From Palsa-89 sp963824345 (GTDB taxonomy: Bacteria > Acidobacteriota > Terriglobia > Bryobacterales > Bryobacteraceae): 64,000 bases of DNA. Under the pieces are notes generated by a model, which was not told the DNA's origin, ran no database searches, and saw only the letters and a list, made by a program, of their open reading frames with translations. Of this stretch, positions 1 to 8,546 are shown one piece after another; the stretch's first letter is position 1; each line of letters starts with the position of its first letter. The translations under genes were made by a program, and so were the position numbers. The stretch is from NCBI GenBank assembly GCA_963824345.1, contig CAWGOZ010000012.1, forward strand, positions 372,001 to 436,000. Direction: 5' to 3'.

Positions 1-270
1 ACGTCGGACAACCCGCGCTCGGAAGATCCCATCTCCATCATGAACGACGCGCTGGTGGGGCTTCGCCGTTTTGACACACCGCACATCATCGAGCCGGACC
101 GCGCACGGGCAATCCGTGCCGCGCTTAAGGAGGCAGAGGCCGGAGACATCGTGATTTTGGCCGGAAAAGGGCACGAAACGTACCAGGTATTGAAGGATCG
201 CGTCATCCATTTCGACGATCGCGAAGTGGCGCGCGGCGTGCTAGAGGAGCTGGGGTGGAGTTCAAAGTGA
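1..270 (+). CDS. murE: MurE C-terminal fragment (UDP-MurNAc-tripeptide synthetase), cut by window start
   Basis: The reading frame is open from the first base and ends with TGA at 268-270, so only the last 89 residues are present. MurE adds the third stem-peptide amino acid to UDP-MurNAc-L-Ala-D-Glu in the cytoplasm. The fragment starts just before the motif DNPR, which in this family marks use of meso-diaminopimelate rather than lysine. The tail contains the expected Mur ligase C-terminal stretch (AGKGHE). It overlaps the next gene, murF, by 16 bases, as usual in dcw clusters. Identity is firm from the motif plus position; the DAP specificity is inferred from the motif alone. Confidence 0.93.
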   Translation, partial: TSDNPRSEDPISIMNDALVGLRRFDTPHIIEPDRARAIRAALKEAEAGDIVILAGKGHETYQVLKDRVIHFDDREVARGVLEELGWSSK

Positions 271-1598
271 GAGAAGTGGCGCGAGTGCTGGGGCTTGATG
301 TTGACAGCGGCGCAAGGGTTACAGGCTGGAGTATTGACTCGCGCACCGTCGCGCCGGGCGATCTGTTCTTCGCGCTGCGCGGACCGAATCACGACGGCAA
401 CGCGTATGTCGACGAAGTGCTTCGCAAGGGCGCCGTTGCTGCCATCGCGAACGAGGCGAAACCAGGGGTGGTCCTGGTAGTGCCGGATACGCTCCAGGCA
501 TTACAAAGCACCGCGAGTTGGGCCTTGCGGCAGTGGGCAGGGGAAGTGATCGGGGTGACGGGCAGCGCCGGGAAGACATCCACGAAAGACGTGATTGCGG
601 CGATGTTGGGAGCCGGCATGCCGGTGGGAAAGACCATCGGGAATCTGAATAACCATGTCGGCGTGCCGCTTTCGATTCTTCGGCTGCCGGGTGAAGCGCG
701 TGTCGCAGTCCTGGAAATGGGCATGAACCATGCGGGGGAAATTCGGACGTTGGCCGCGATTGCGCGCCCGCGCATCGGCGTCGTCACTAATGTGGGCTAT
801 GCGCACATGGAGGCCTTCGATTCCATCGAAGGCGTGGCCCGGGCCAAACGCGAGCTGATTGAATCGCTGCCGCCGGATGGCGTGGCAGTGCTGAATGCCG
901 ACGACCCTCTGGTGAGCAGGTTCCGCGAAATCCACCCGGGCCCCTGCATCACTTTCGGAATCGCGCCCGGTGCCGATCTTCGTGCCGAGCACGTGCAACT
1001 CAGCGATCATGGCGTCAGTTTCACGGTGCAAGGCGTGCCGTTTGAGAGCGCTCTGATCGGACGCCACAGCGTATTGAATATTCTTGCGGGCCTGGCGGTA
1101 GCCTCCCTGTATGGGCTCGGCCTCGCCCAACTCACCGCGGTGGTGAAAGATCTCGCTGCGCCCTCCATGCGCGGCCAGCGTCTGGTCCACGACGGCGTGG
1201 TGATTTTAGACGATTGCTACAACTCCAATCCCGAGGCGGCGCGTGCCATGCTCGACGTGCTCCGGGATACGCCAGCCCGGCGCCGCATCGCCGTGCTGGG
1301 GGAGATGCTCGAACTCGGCCTTTGGTCCGAGCCACTCCATCGTGACGTGGGTCGCTACGCCGCGTTGAGTGGAATTGATGTACTTGTTGGAATACGCGGC
1401 GAGGCCTCTCACCTTGTCGACGCAGCGAGGCTGGCAGGCCTGGCAGTCGACGCCGCGTTTTTTTTCCCCGATGCCTCGGCCGCCGGAGAACAACTGCGGC
1501 GGATCGCGCGTCCCGGCGACGTGATTTTGTTCAAGGGCTCGCGAGGCACGCACGTCGAGCACGCCCTGGAGAGGTTTGTGGCCCGTCACCACAATTAA
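255..1598 (+). CDS. murF: UDP-N-acetylmuramoyl-tripeptide--D-alanyl-D-alanine ligase MurF
   Basis: MurF joins D-Ala-D-Ala to the UDP-MurNAc tripeptide, the last cytoplasmic step before the lipid carrier. The 447-residue product has the normal family length. It shows the ATP-binding loop GSAGKTST at about residues 103-110, then the Mur ligase middle domain and the C-terminal domain (VILDDCYNSNPEA, LGEMLELG). The start is GTG at 255, inside the end of murE and preceded by an AGGAG-like site at 244-249. The stop TAA is followed directly by the mraY ATG, so the two are very probably translationally coupled. No sign of damage. Confidence 0.96.
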   Translation: MEFKVREVARVLGLDVDSGARVTGWSIDSRTVAPGDLFFALRGPNHDGNAYVDEVLRKGAVAAIANEAKPGVVLVVPDTLQALQSTASWALRQWAGEVIGVTGSAGKTSTKDVIAAMLGAGMPVGKTIGNLNNHVGVPLSILRLPGEARVAVLEMGMNHAGEIRTLAAIARPRIGVVTNVGYAHMEAFDSIEGVARAKRELIESLPPDGVAVLNADDPLVSRFREIHPGPCITFGIAPGADLRAEHVQLSDHGVSFTVQGVPFESALIGRHSVLNILAGLAVASLYGLGLAQLTAVVKDLAAPSMRGQRLVHDGVVILDDCYNSNPEAARAMLDVLRDTPARRRIAVLGEMLELGLWSEPLHRDVGRYAALSGIDVLVGIRGEASHLVDAARLAGLAVDAAFFFPDASAAGEQLRRIARPGDVILFKGSRGTHVEHALERFVARHHN

Positions 1599-2732
1599 AT
1601 GCTTTATTGGCTGTTCTACGAGAAACTGTTTCATCGCTTCACGCCGTTCAGGATATTCGGCTACGCGACCTTTCGCACCGCGTTTGCCGCCATCACGGCA
1701 TTGTTCCTGTGTCTGGCGCTGGGGCCCTGGCTGATCGCGAAGCTGCGCGCGTTTCAAATCGGGCAGTACATCCGCGAAGATGGGCCGAAATCGCATCTGA
1801 AGAAGGCCGGAACTCCCACCATGGGCGGCATTCTCATCATCATCTCGATCGTCGTGCCAACGCTGTTGTGGGCCAATCTGACGAATCCCTATGTGTGGAT
1901 CGCCATGTTCGGACTGGTGAGCTTCGGGTTGATCGGATTTTGGGACGACTACGCCAAGATCCAGCACAAGCAGAACCTCGGCCTCACGGTAAAGCAAAAG
2001 CTGGGGCTGCAGATCGTGGCGGCGCTGCTGGTAGGTTTCATGCTGCTGGCGCTGCACGCGGAAAGAGCGTATTCCACCAGCATGAACGTGCCATTTTTCA
2101 AATCGTTCAAGCCGGATCTGCTCATCGATTCGATGCTGCGCAACTGGTACACTTACCCGCTCGCGTTCGTTTTCTTTTTCGCATTCATGCTCCTGGTGAT
2201 TGTCGGGTCGTCCGATGCCGTGAATCTGACGGATGGTTTGGATGGTTTGGCAATCGGCCTGATGCTAATCGCGTCTTTCGCCATGACGGCGCTGACCTAC
2301 GTTACCGGCCACGCGCAGTTTGCCGAGTATCTCGATCTGGCGCGGCTGCCAGGCGCGTCCGAATTGACCATTTTTTGCAGCTCCATGGTGGGCGCTTCGC
2401 TCGGGTTTCTCTGGTACAACGCGCATCCGGCCGAAATCTTCATGGGCGACACCGGATCACTCGCCCTGGGTGGAGCGCTGGGCGTGGTGGCGGTGCTGAT
2501 CAAGCAGGAGATTTTGCTGCTCTTCATCGGCGGCGTCTATGTCATCGAAGCGCTCTCCGTGATTTTGCAAGTGGGCAGCTACAAGCTGCGCAAGAAACGG
2601 ATCTTTCGGATGGCGCCCATTCACCATCATTTCGAGCAGCTGGGGTGGGAAGAGTCGAAAATCATCACGCGGTTTTGGATCTTGGGATTGGTGATGGCGC
2701 TGTTCGCGCTGACGACGTTGAAGCTGCGGTAG
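1599..2732 (+). CDS. mraY: Phospho-N-acetylmuramoyl-pentapeptide transferase MraY
   Basis: MraY is the integral membrane enzyme that transfers phospho-MurNAc-pentapeptide to undecaprenyl phosphate, giving lipid I. The 377-residue protein is strongly hydrophobic with about ten membrane segments. It carries the family signatures: the GPKSHLKKAGTPTMGG block near residues 61-76, the FWDDYAK aspartates, the NLTDGLDGLA block, and the MAPIHHHFE histidine motif near the C-terminus. It starts at the ATG immediately after the murF stop, with no spacer. The downstream murD begins 5 bases after its stop. Confidence 0.97.
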   Translation: MLYWLFYEKLFHRFTPFRIFGYATFRTAFAAITALFLCLALGPWLIAKLRAFQIGQYIREDGPKSHLKKAGTPTMGGILIIISIVVPTLLWANLTNPYVWIAMFGLVSFGLIGFWDDYAKIQHKQNLGLTVKQKLGLQIVAALLVGFMLLALHAERAYSTSMNVPFFKSFKPDLLIDSMLRNWYTYPLAFVFFFAFMLLVIVGSSDAVNLTDGLDGLAIGLMLIASFAMTALTYVTGHAQFAEYLDLARLPGASELTIFCSSMVGASLGFLWYNAHPAEIFMGDTGSLALGGALGVVAVLIKQEILLLFIGGVYVIEALSVILQVGSYKLRKKRIFRMAPIHHHFEQLGWEESKIITRFWILGLVMALFALTTLKLR

Positions 2733-2737
2733 ACCGA

Positions 2738-4042
2738 ATGCGGAAGCTCGAAGGCGTCAGGGTCGTAGTAGTTGGAATGGGGATTTCCGGAGTCGCAGCC
2801 GTGCGATTGCTGCGTGGGAAGGGCGCCTTCGTTCGTGCAGTGGATGAGAAGCCGATGGGCGAAACAGCAGGCGTGAAAATCGAACCACAGACCGAAGCGG
2901 CGTTTCGCGACGCGGAACTGGTGGTGCTTTCACCGGGCGTTCCCGCCGATCTCGATCTGCTTGCGGCCATGCGGGCGCGTGGCGTTCCCGTGATCGGCGA
3001 ACTGGAACTAGCGGCGCCTTATCTGGAAGGGCGCACCATCGCTATCACCGGCACTAACGGCAAAACCACTACCACCGCGCTGACCGGTCACATTCTGCGC
3101 GCGAGCGGAATCGCCTGCCAAGTTGGCGGCAATATCGGTACGGCGCCTGCCGGAATGGTGGAAACCTCGCGGCCGGATCAGTGGAACGTGCTGGAGCTAT
3201 CGAGTTTCCAACTGGAAACCATCCAGACCTTTCGAGCGAACATCGCCGCGGGCCTGAACCTGACGCAGAATCATCTGGACCGGCATCATACTTTCGAAAA
3301 CTACGTCAACGCAAAGGCGCGCCTGTTCGAAACACAAGGCCCGGAAGACCTCGCCGTGTTGAACGCGGCCGATCCGGTTTGCGCGAGCTTCGCAAAAAGA
3401 ACGCCGGCCAAGACCGAGTGGTTCAACACCGGCGGCACCTTTCTCAAAGGGGACGTGATCCACCTTGAGGGCTCAGATCTACTGAACGTTCGCGACCTGC
3501 GGCTGCGTGGCCGGCATAACTACGAAAACGTGATGGCGGCGGCGCTGATCGCGATCCATGCCGGCTCTGACCGCAGCCAGATCGCGGATGCAGCCTCAAC
3601 ATTCGCGCCGGTGGAGCATCGCCTGGAGTTTGTTCGAGAGATCGGCGGCGTGGCCTACTATAACGATTCCAAAGCCACCAGCGTAGACGCCACGCTCAAA
3701 GCCATAAGCGCATTTGACGGCGGGCTATGGATCATCCTGGGCGGCAAGGACAAAGACAGCGATTACACCGTCCTTCGCGAGCCTCTTCGCTTGAAAGCGC
3801 ATGCGGCGTTGTTGATCGGCGCGGCCGCTCGGAAAATCGCAAAGCATCTCGGTGACTCGGTGCCCATCATTCAAGCCGGCACCCTCGCCGCTGCCATCGA
3901 TCAAGCCTCCCGCTCGGCCGCTTTCGGCGACACCGTGTTGCTGGCTCCGGCCTGCTCCAGCTTCGATCAGTTCGATAATTTCGAGCATCGCGGCCGCGTC
4001 TTCAAGCAACTGGTGAATGCTCTGGCGGAGGTAGACCAGTAA
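2738..4042 (+). CDS. murD: UDP-N-acetylmuramoyl-L-alanine--D-glutamate ligase MurD
   Basis: MurD adds D-glutamate to UDP-MurNAc-L-Ala. The frame is open far upstream through mraY, but homology begins at ATG 2738, giving 434 residues, the usual size. An N-terminal Rossmann-like domain (VVVVGMGISG, about 8-17) is followed by the ATP loop TGTNGKTT at about 104-111 and the conserved NHLDRH motif. The C-terminal part has the expected YYNDSKAT and LGGKDKD stretches. The TAA stop and the ftsW ATG share one base (TAATG), a typical coupling arrangement. Confidence 0.97.
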   Translation: MRKLEGVRVVVVGMGISGVAAVRLLRGKGAFVRAVDEKPMGETAGVKIEPQTEAAFRDAELVVLSPGVPADLDLLAAMRARGVPVIGELELAAPYLEGRTIAITGTNGKTTTTALTGHILRASGIACQVGGNIGTAPAGMVETSRPDQWNVLELSSFQLETIQTFRANIAAGLNLTQNHLDRHHTFENYVNAKARLFETQGPEDLAVLNAADPVCASFAKRTPAKTEWFNTGGTFLKGDVIHLEGSDLLNVRDLRLRGRHNYENVMAAALIAIHAGSDRSQIADAASTFAPVEHRLEFVREIGGVAYYNDSKATSVDATLKAISAFDGGLWIILGGKDKDSDYTVLREPLRLKAHAALLIGAAARKIAKHLGDSVPIIQAGTLAAAIDQASRSAAFGDTVLLAPACSSFDQFDNFEHRGRVFKQLVNALAEVDQ

Positions 4043-5190
4043 TGGCGCAGCGAATGAAATCCGATTGGCTGTTGTTCGGAACCATCGTGGCCATGGTGGG
4101 CTTCGGCCTGGTGATGGTCTACAGCGCGTCGTCGGTTGTGGCCCAGCTCAACCCCCGCACCAACTCCAGCTTCTACTACGCCCAGCGCCAATTGCTTTGG
4201 GCCGCGGCTTCTTTCATCGCGCTGATGTTTTTCAAGCGTCGCGACTATCGCAGGCTGCAAAGCCCCGCCTGGGCCTTCGGCGCGCTCGGAATGGTGCTGT
4301 TCCTGCAAATTCTGGTGTTCTTCCTGGACAGCAAGACCCATCGCTGGTTCCGCGTGGCAGGCGTGGGCACGCTGCAACCATCGGAATTCGCCAAGCCGGC
4401 GCTCATCGTCTTTTTCGCCTACTTCGTCACGCAAAAACGCGAGGCCATCAACACCCGGCGCACCATCGCCGCGGCTTCGCTTGCCCTGGCCGTTCTGGCT
4501 GCCACCGTCGGGTTGGGCGACCTCGGTACGGCCATCGTGCTCATCGTTCCAGCCGCCGTGGTGTTCTACGTGGCAGGCCTGGAGCGCAAATTTGTCCTGG
4601 CGGCGCTGGTGGCCGGAGCGCTTATTGCGGCCGGATTTATTGCTTCCAAGCCCTACCGCATGGCGCGCATCGTGGGATTCTTCGACCCCGACTACAAGTG
4701 GATCGGCATGCTGGATCACCAGGGCAAGATCAAAAAGTACGTCAGTCAATCCAGCACGCGCGACGCGGGTTATCAAGTACGCCAGTCCAAAATCGCGGTG
4801 GGCAGCGGCGGGTTGCTGGGCCTGGGCCTCATGCAGGGCAGGCAAAAGATCTTCTATCTGCCGGAAGCGCACACCGATTTTATCTATGCGGTGGTCGGCG
4901 AAGAGCTGGGGTTGTGGGGCTGTGGCGCGATCCTGGCCGGATTCCTGGTGATCCTGGGGCGCGGGCTGCAATTGTATTGGGTGGCCCATGACGACTTCGG
5001 ACGATACCTGGCGCTGGGAGTGACTTCCTCCATCGTCATTCAAGCCCTGATCAACATGAGCGTCGTGTTAGGGATGGGACCTACCAAAGGTATTCCGCTG
5101 CCGATGATCAGCGCCGGCGGGAGCTCGTTGATGAGCACCCTCATCTGCCTGGGAATGTTGCTCAGCGTCAGCGAGCACTCGGGATACTGA
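4042..5190 (+). CDS. ftsW: Lipid II polymerase / cell division protein FtsW
   Basis: FtsW is a SEDS-family membrane glycosyltransferase that polymerises septal peptidoglycan. The 382-residue product is hydrophobic with about ten predicted membrane segments. It has the SEDS signature features: YSASS near residue 27, the Q(R/Q)QLLW type region, the PSEFAKPA motif, and a C-terminal GIPLPMISAGGSS block. Position between murD and murG supports FtsW rather than the elongation paralogue RodA. The start overlaps the murD stop by one base. No PBP3/ftsI is in the window; it may lie upstream of murE as in other dcw clusters, but that is outside what can be seen. Confidence 0.95.
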   Translation: MAQRMKSDWLLFGTIVAMVGFGLVMVYSASSVVAQLNPRTNSSFYYAQRQLLWAAASFIALMFFKRRDYRRLQSPAWAFGALGMVLFLQILVFFLDSKTHRWFRVAGVGTLQPSEFAKPALIVFFAYFVTQKREAINTRRTIAAASLALAVLAATVGLGDLGTAIVLIVPAAVVFYVAGLERKFVLAALVAGALIAAGFIASKPYRMARIVGFFDPDYKWIGMLDHQGKIKKYVSQSSTRDAGYQVRQSKIAVGSGGLLGLGLMQGRQKIFYLPEAHTDFIYAVVGEELGLWGCGAILAGFLVILGRGLQLYWVAHDDFGRYLALGVTSSIVIQALINMSVVLGMGPTKGIPLPMISAGGSSLMSTLICLGMLLSVSEHSGY

Positions 5191-5210
5191 ACCAATTCGA
5201 TGGAAAACGG

Positions 5211-6281
5211 ATGGCGACAATCGTGATGGCGGGCGGAGGGACGGGAGGGCATGTGATGCCGCTGCTGGCGGTGGCGCGCGAACTCGCAGCCCGCGGCCAT
5301 CAATCCGTCTTCATTGGCACGCGCACTGGGTTCGAGGCGAAGCTGGCGCCGGCGGCGGGCTTCCCGCTCGAATTCATCGAGATCGGCGGGCTCAATCGAG
5401 TAGGCCTGCTGCGGACTCTCCGAACGCTCGCACAACTTCCCTTCAGCGTGCGCCGCTCCGCGCAATTACTGGTAAAGCATCAAGCCGCGGCCGTTTTTAG
5501 CCTGGGCGGATACGCCGCGGGACCCGTGGCGATGGCCGCGCTGTGGAAACATCTGCCGCTGGTGATCATGGAGCCCAACGCCATGCCTGGCCTCACCAAT
5601 CGGCAAATCGGCCGCTTTGTCAATCGGGCGCTATTGAGCTTTCCGGATGCGGCGCGCTACTTCCCGCCGGGGAAATCGGAGATCACCGGTCTGCCGGTCC
5701 GCACCGAGTTCTTTCGCATCGCCCCCAAGCAGCGCGAAGCCAAGCTCACCGTCCTGATCACCGGTGGAAGCCAGGGATCGCGCACGCTGAACGAGGCGGC
5801 GCGCGGAAGCTGGAGCTACTTTCGCGAGGCGCAATTTCCGGTGCGCTTCATACACCAGACCGGGACCGCCGCGTACGCCGCGTTGTCCCAGAAATTGACC
5901 GAGAGCGGCGTCGAAGGCGAGGCGGCGCCGTTCATCGAGGACATGCCCGCAGCCTTCGCGCGCGCGGACCTGGTGATTTGCCGCGCGGGAGCGGGTGCGG
6001 TGGCCGAACTTGCGGCGGCCGGAAAACCGTCCATCCTGGTTCCTTTTCCGCACTCCACCGATCAGCATCAGTTGCGGAACGCCGAAGCGTTTCAGAAGGC
6101 CGGCGCGGCAGTGCTGGTGCTGGATCGGGACATGGACGGAGGGCGGCTCTTTGAAGAAGTGCAGAAGTTACGCGCGCGTCCGGAAATGTTACAGCGCATG
6201 GGCGAGCGCGCCCGCGGGTTCGCGCATCCCGATGCAGCGCGGCGCGCAGCCAGCGTGCTGGAGACTGCGATCGTCCATTGA
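5211..6281 (+). CDS. murG: Lipid II synthase MurG (GlcNAc transferase)
   Basis: MurG transfers GlcNAc from UDP-GlcNAc to lipid I at the inner face of the membrane. The 356-residue product has the GT28 N-terminal signature AGGGTGGHVMP at about residues 7-17. The second-domain ITGGSQGS and the UDP-GlcNAc-binding region around CRAGAGAVAE(L) and VPFPHSTDQHQ are also present. It begins 20 bases after ftsW. Its TGA stop (6279-6281) lies inside a perfect -35 hexamer of a probable promoter reading into murC. Confidence 0.96.
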   Translation: MATIVMAGGGTGGHVMPLLAVARELAARGHQSVFIGTRTGFEAKLAPAAGFPLEFIEIGGLNRVGLLRTLRTLAQLPFSVRRSAQLLVKHQAAAVFSLGGYAAGPVAMAALWKHLPLVIMEPNAMPGLTNRQIGRFVNRALLSFPDAARYFPPGKSEITGLPVRTEFFRIAPKQREAKLTVLITGGSQGSRTLNEAARGSWSYFREAQFPVRFIHQTGTAAYAALSQKLTESGVEGEAAPFIEDMPAAFARADLVICRAGAGAVAELAAAGKPSILVPFPHSTDQHQLRNAEAFQKAGAAVLVLDRDMDGGRLFEEVQKLRARPEMLQRMGERARGFAHPDAARRAASVLETAIVH

Positions 6282-6306
6282 CATTCGACTTGAAAGCCGA
6301 AACAAT
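6278..6306 (+). promoter_or_regulatory. Probable sigma-70 promoter for murC-ftsQAZ
   Basis: TTGACA at 6278-6283 is a perfect -35 match and is followed after 17 bases by AACAAT at 6301-6306 (four of six -10 positions). A second -10-like TACAAT lies at 6306-6311. The murC ATG is at 6318, only about 5-7 bases beyond the expected start point, and no Shine-Dalgarno sequence is visible. An internal promoter giving an almost leaderless murC message is the simplest reading. The 36-base gap is AT-rich compared with the surrounding genes. Confidence 0.5.
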
Positions 6307-6317
6307 ACAATATTAAA

Positions 6318-7697
6318 ATGTTTTTTAAGCCGCAACACCTGCACTTCGTCGGAATCGGCGGCATTGGCATGAGCGGCATCGCTGAAGTGTTGCTGAATTT
6401 GGGTTACCGGATCAGCGGCTCGGACCTGAAGCTGAGCCCCACCACCGATCGGCTGGCGTCGCTTGGCGCTCGCGTTTACGAAGGTCACTCGGCCGCGAAC
6501 GTTGCCGGAGCGAAGGCGCTGGTGGTCAGCTCGGCCGTCGACGCCGCCAACCCCGAAGTCCAGGAGGCTCGCCGCTCGCTCATTCCGGTCATCCCGCGCG
6601 GTGAGCTGCTGGCCGAGCTGATGCGGTTGAAATACGGCATCGCGATCGCCGGAAGCCATGGCAAAACCACCACCACGTCCATGACCGCTACCGTTCTCAA
6701 TGCCGGCGGGCTGGACCCGACCGTGGTGGTCGGCGGGAAGGCCGCTTCCATGGGCGGCTCCAACGCGCGCGTGGGACAGAGCGACTTCCTGGTGGTGGAA
6801 TCGGACGAAAGCGACGGCTCGTTTCTAAAGCTCAGCCCGATCCTCGCGGTGGTGACCAATATCGACCGCGAACATCTGGATCACTATCCGTCTATCGCCG
6901 ATATCCGCGCGGCATTTCTGGAGTTCATCCAAAAGGTGCCTTTCTACGGCGCCGCCATCCTGTGCCTGGACGACGAAAACATCCAGCAGCTGCTTCCAGC
7001 GGTGAATCGCCGCGTCATCACTTACGGGAGGAGCCAGCAAGCTAGCCTGGAAATCCACGAGTTGGATTGCGGCGCGTTCGAAAGCCGTTTTTCGGTGCGG
7101 GCGCGCGGGCGCGACTTGGGAACATTTCACCTGCGCGTGCCCGGCGTTCACAACGTGCTCAACGCCACTGCGGCCATTGCGGTCGGTCTGGAGTTGGACA
7201 TCCCGCTGGATGCGATCCGCGAGGGCATCGCCGGATACTCGGGCGTCGATCGCCGGTTTCAGGTGCGCGGTGAAGCCCGCGGCGTGACCGTGATCGACGA
7301 CTACGGCCATCATCCCACCGAGATCCGCGCGACGCTCGCCGCCGCGCAGCTCTGCAAGTTTCAACGCATCCTCGCGGTTTTCCAACCGCATCGCTACACG
7401 CGTACCGAGCACTTGATGGATGAATTCGCGAAGAGCTTTCACCAAGCCGACCTGGTGTACGTGCTGGACATCTATGCCGCGTCGGAAGCGCCCATCGAAG
7501 GCGTCACTGGCCGCGCGCTGGCCGGCCGGATTCGCGATTTCGGGCATCGCTCGGTGGAGTACACCGGCAGCATCGAGGGGACCGTCGACGCGGTGCTCCA
7601 CGACGTCCGGGAGCGAGATGTGGTCCTGACCCTCGGCGCCGGCAATGTGTGGCAGGTCGGCGAGCGCGTTCTCGCGAAGCTCAGGGAGGCGGCGTAA
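6318..7697 (+). CDS. murC: UDP-N-acetylmuramate--L-alanine ligase MurC
   Basis: MurC attaches L-alanine to UDP-MurNAc, the first amino acid of the stem peptide. The 459-residue protein has the N-terminal nucleotide-sugar motif GIGGIGMSG (about 12-20), the ATP loop AGSHGKTTT (about 111-119), and the NIDREHLDHY and DDYGHHPTEI motifs. Length is normal. Unlike its neighbours it has no evident Shine-Dalgarno sequence and sits just after a probable promoter. In many bacteria murB and ddl follow murC; here ftsQ starts on the next base. Confidence 0.97.
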   Translation: MFFKPQHLHFVGIGGIGMSGIAEVLLNLGYRISGSDLKLSPTTDRLASLGARVYEGHSAANVAGAKALVVSSAVDAANPEVQEARRSLIPVIPRGELLAELMRLKYGIAIAGSHGKTTTTSMTATVLNAGGLDPTVVVGGKAASMGGSNARVGQSDFLVVESDESDGSFLKLSPILAVVTNIDREHLDHYPSIADIRAAFLEFIQKVPFYGAAILCLDDENIQQLLPAVNRRVITYGRSQQASLEIHELDCGAFESRFSVRARGRDLGTFHLRVPGVHNVLNATAAIAVGLELDIPLDAIREGIAGYSGVDRRFQVRGEARGVTVIDDYGHHPTEIRATLAAAQLCKFQRILAVFQPHRYTRTEHLMDEFAKSFHQADLVYVLDIYAASEAPIEGVTGRALAGRIRDFGHRSVEYTGSIEGTVDAVLHDVRERDVVLTLGAGNVWQVGERVLAKLREAA

Positions 7698-8546
7698 GTG
7701 GCGTCCGAATCCAGCGCGAAATCCGGCTCGGCCTCCAACAAAATCCGCCGGACGCCAGCCACGGGCCTTCTGCTGCGCTTTGCTGGAATAGCGATCGCGG
7801 TGGGCGTGGCGCTCAGCGGCGGCATTTACGCTTCTCAGCGTTTTGCGCAATTTCTGATTCGCGATACTCGCTTCTTTCTGCCCAGCCCGGCCGATTACGG
7901 GCTGGAAAGCCCGAATCTGGAACTCCACGGGATCAGATATGCGTCGCGCCGGCAGGTGCTGCGCCTCTTCGAGCCCGATTATGGCCGCAGCCTCTACCTG
8001 TTCCCGTTGGCTGCGCGGCGCAAGCAATTGCTGGGCGTTCGCTGGGTGCACGACGCCTCCATCGCCCGTATCTGGCCGAACCGCATCGTTGTCGAGATCG
8101 TGGAACGAAAGCCCGCCGCATTCATCAAGTTGCCCGCCGAAGCCATGCAGCGCTGGGCGCTCATCGATGAAGAGGGCGTCATTCTCGATCCGCCGCCGAA
8201 GGCCGCATTTACGCTCCCGGTTCTCTCCGGAGTGCTGAGTAGCGAGAGTCAAGAGAAGCGCGGGATCCGCGTGCGCCGCATGCAGCGGTTGATGCAGGAA
8301 CTCGGGCCCCTGTCCGACAACGTGTCCGAAGTGGATGCGAGCGACCTGGACGACTTAAAGATCACCGAACAAGCCGGCGGCGGCGCCGTGACGTTAATGC
8401 TCGGCGATCGCAACCTTGCGTCGCGGCTCAAGAATTTCCTGGACCACTACCCCGACATCCATCGGAACATGCCGCGAGCTACGTCGTTCGACCTGCGCCT
8501 CGACGATCGCATCACGGGTCTGGAGCCGTCTCGCGATGCCCGCTAA
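7698..8546 (+). CDS. ftsQ: Cell division protein FtsQ (POTRA domain)
   Basis: FtsQ is a bitopic divisome protein that links early and late division proteins. The 282-residue product has a basic cytoplasmic N-terminus, one membrane segment at about residues 24-48, then a POTRA-like domain (YGLESPNLEL onward, with RVVEIVERKPAAFI-type beta strands) and the FtsQ domain. The sequence is poorly conserved in this family, so the call rests on topology, the POTRA region and its place between murC and ftsA. Start is GTG at 7698, directly after the murC stop; the end overlaps ftsA by 11 bases. Confidence 0.88.
   Translation: MASESSAKSGSASNKIRRTPATGLLLRFAGIAIAVGVALSGGIYASQRFAQFLIRDTRFFLPSPADYGLESPNLELHGIRYASRRQVLRLFEPDYGRSLYLFPLAARRKQLLGVRWVHDASIARIWPNRIVVEIVERKPAAFIKLPAEAMQRWALIDEEGVILDPPPKAAFTLPVLSGVLSSESQEKRGIRVRRMQRLMQELGPLSDNVSEVDASDLDDLKITEQAGGGAVTLMLGDRNLASRLKNFLDHYPDIHRNMPRATSFDLRLDDRITGLEPSRDAR

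Noticed and set aside
1607..2737. Long in-frame extension upstream of murD across all of mraY
   Set aside because: It is the shifted-frame shadow of mraY in GC-rich DNA; murD homology begins at ATG 2738.
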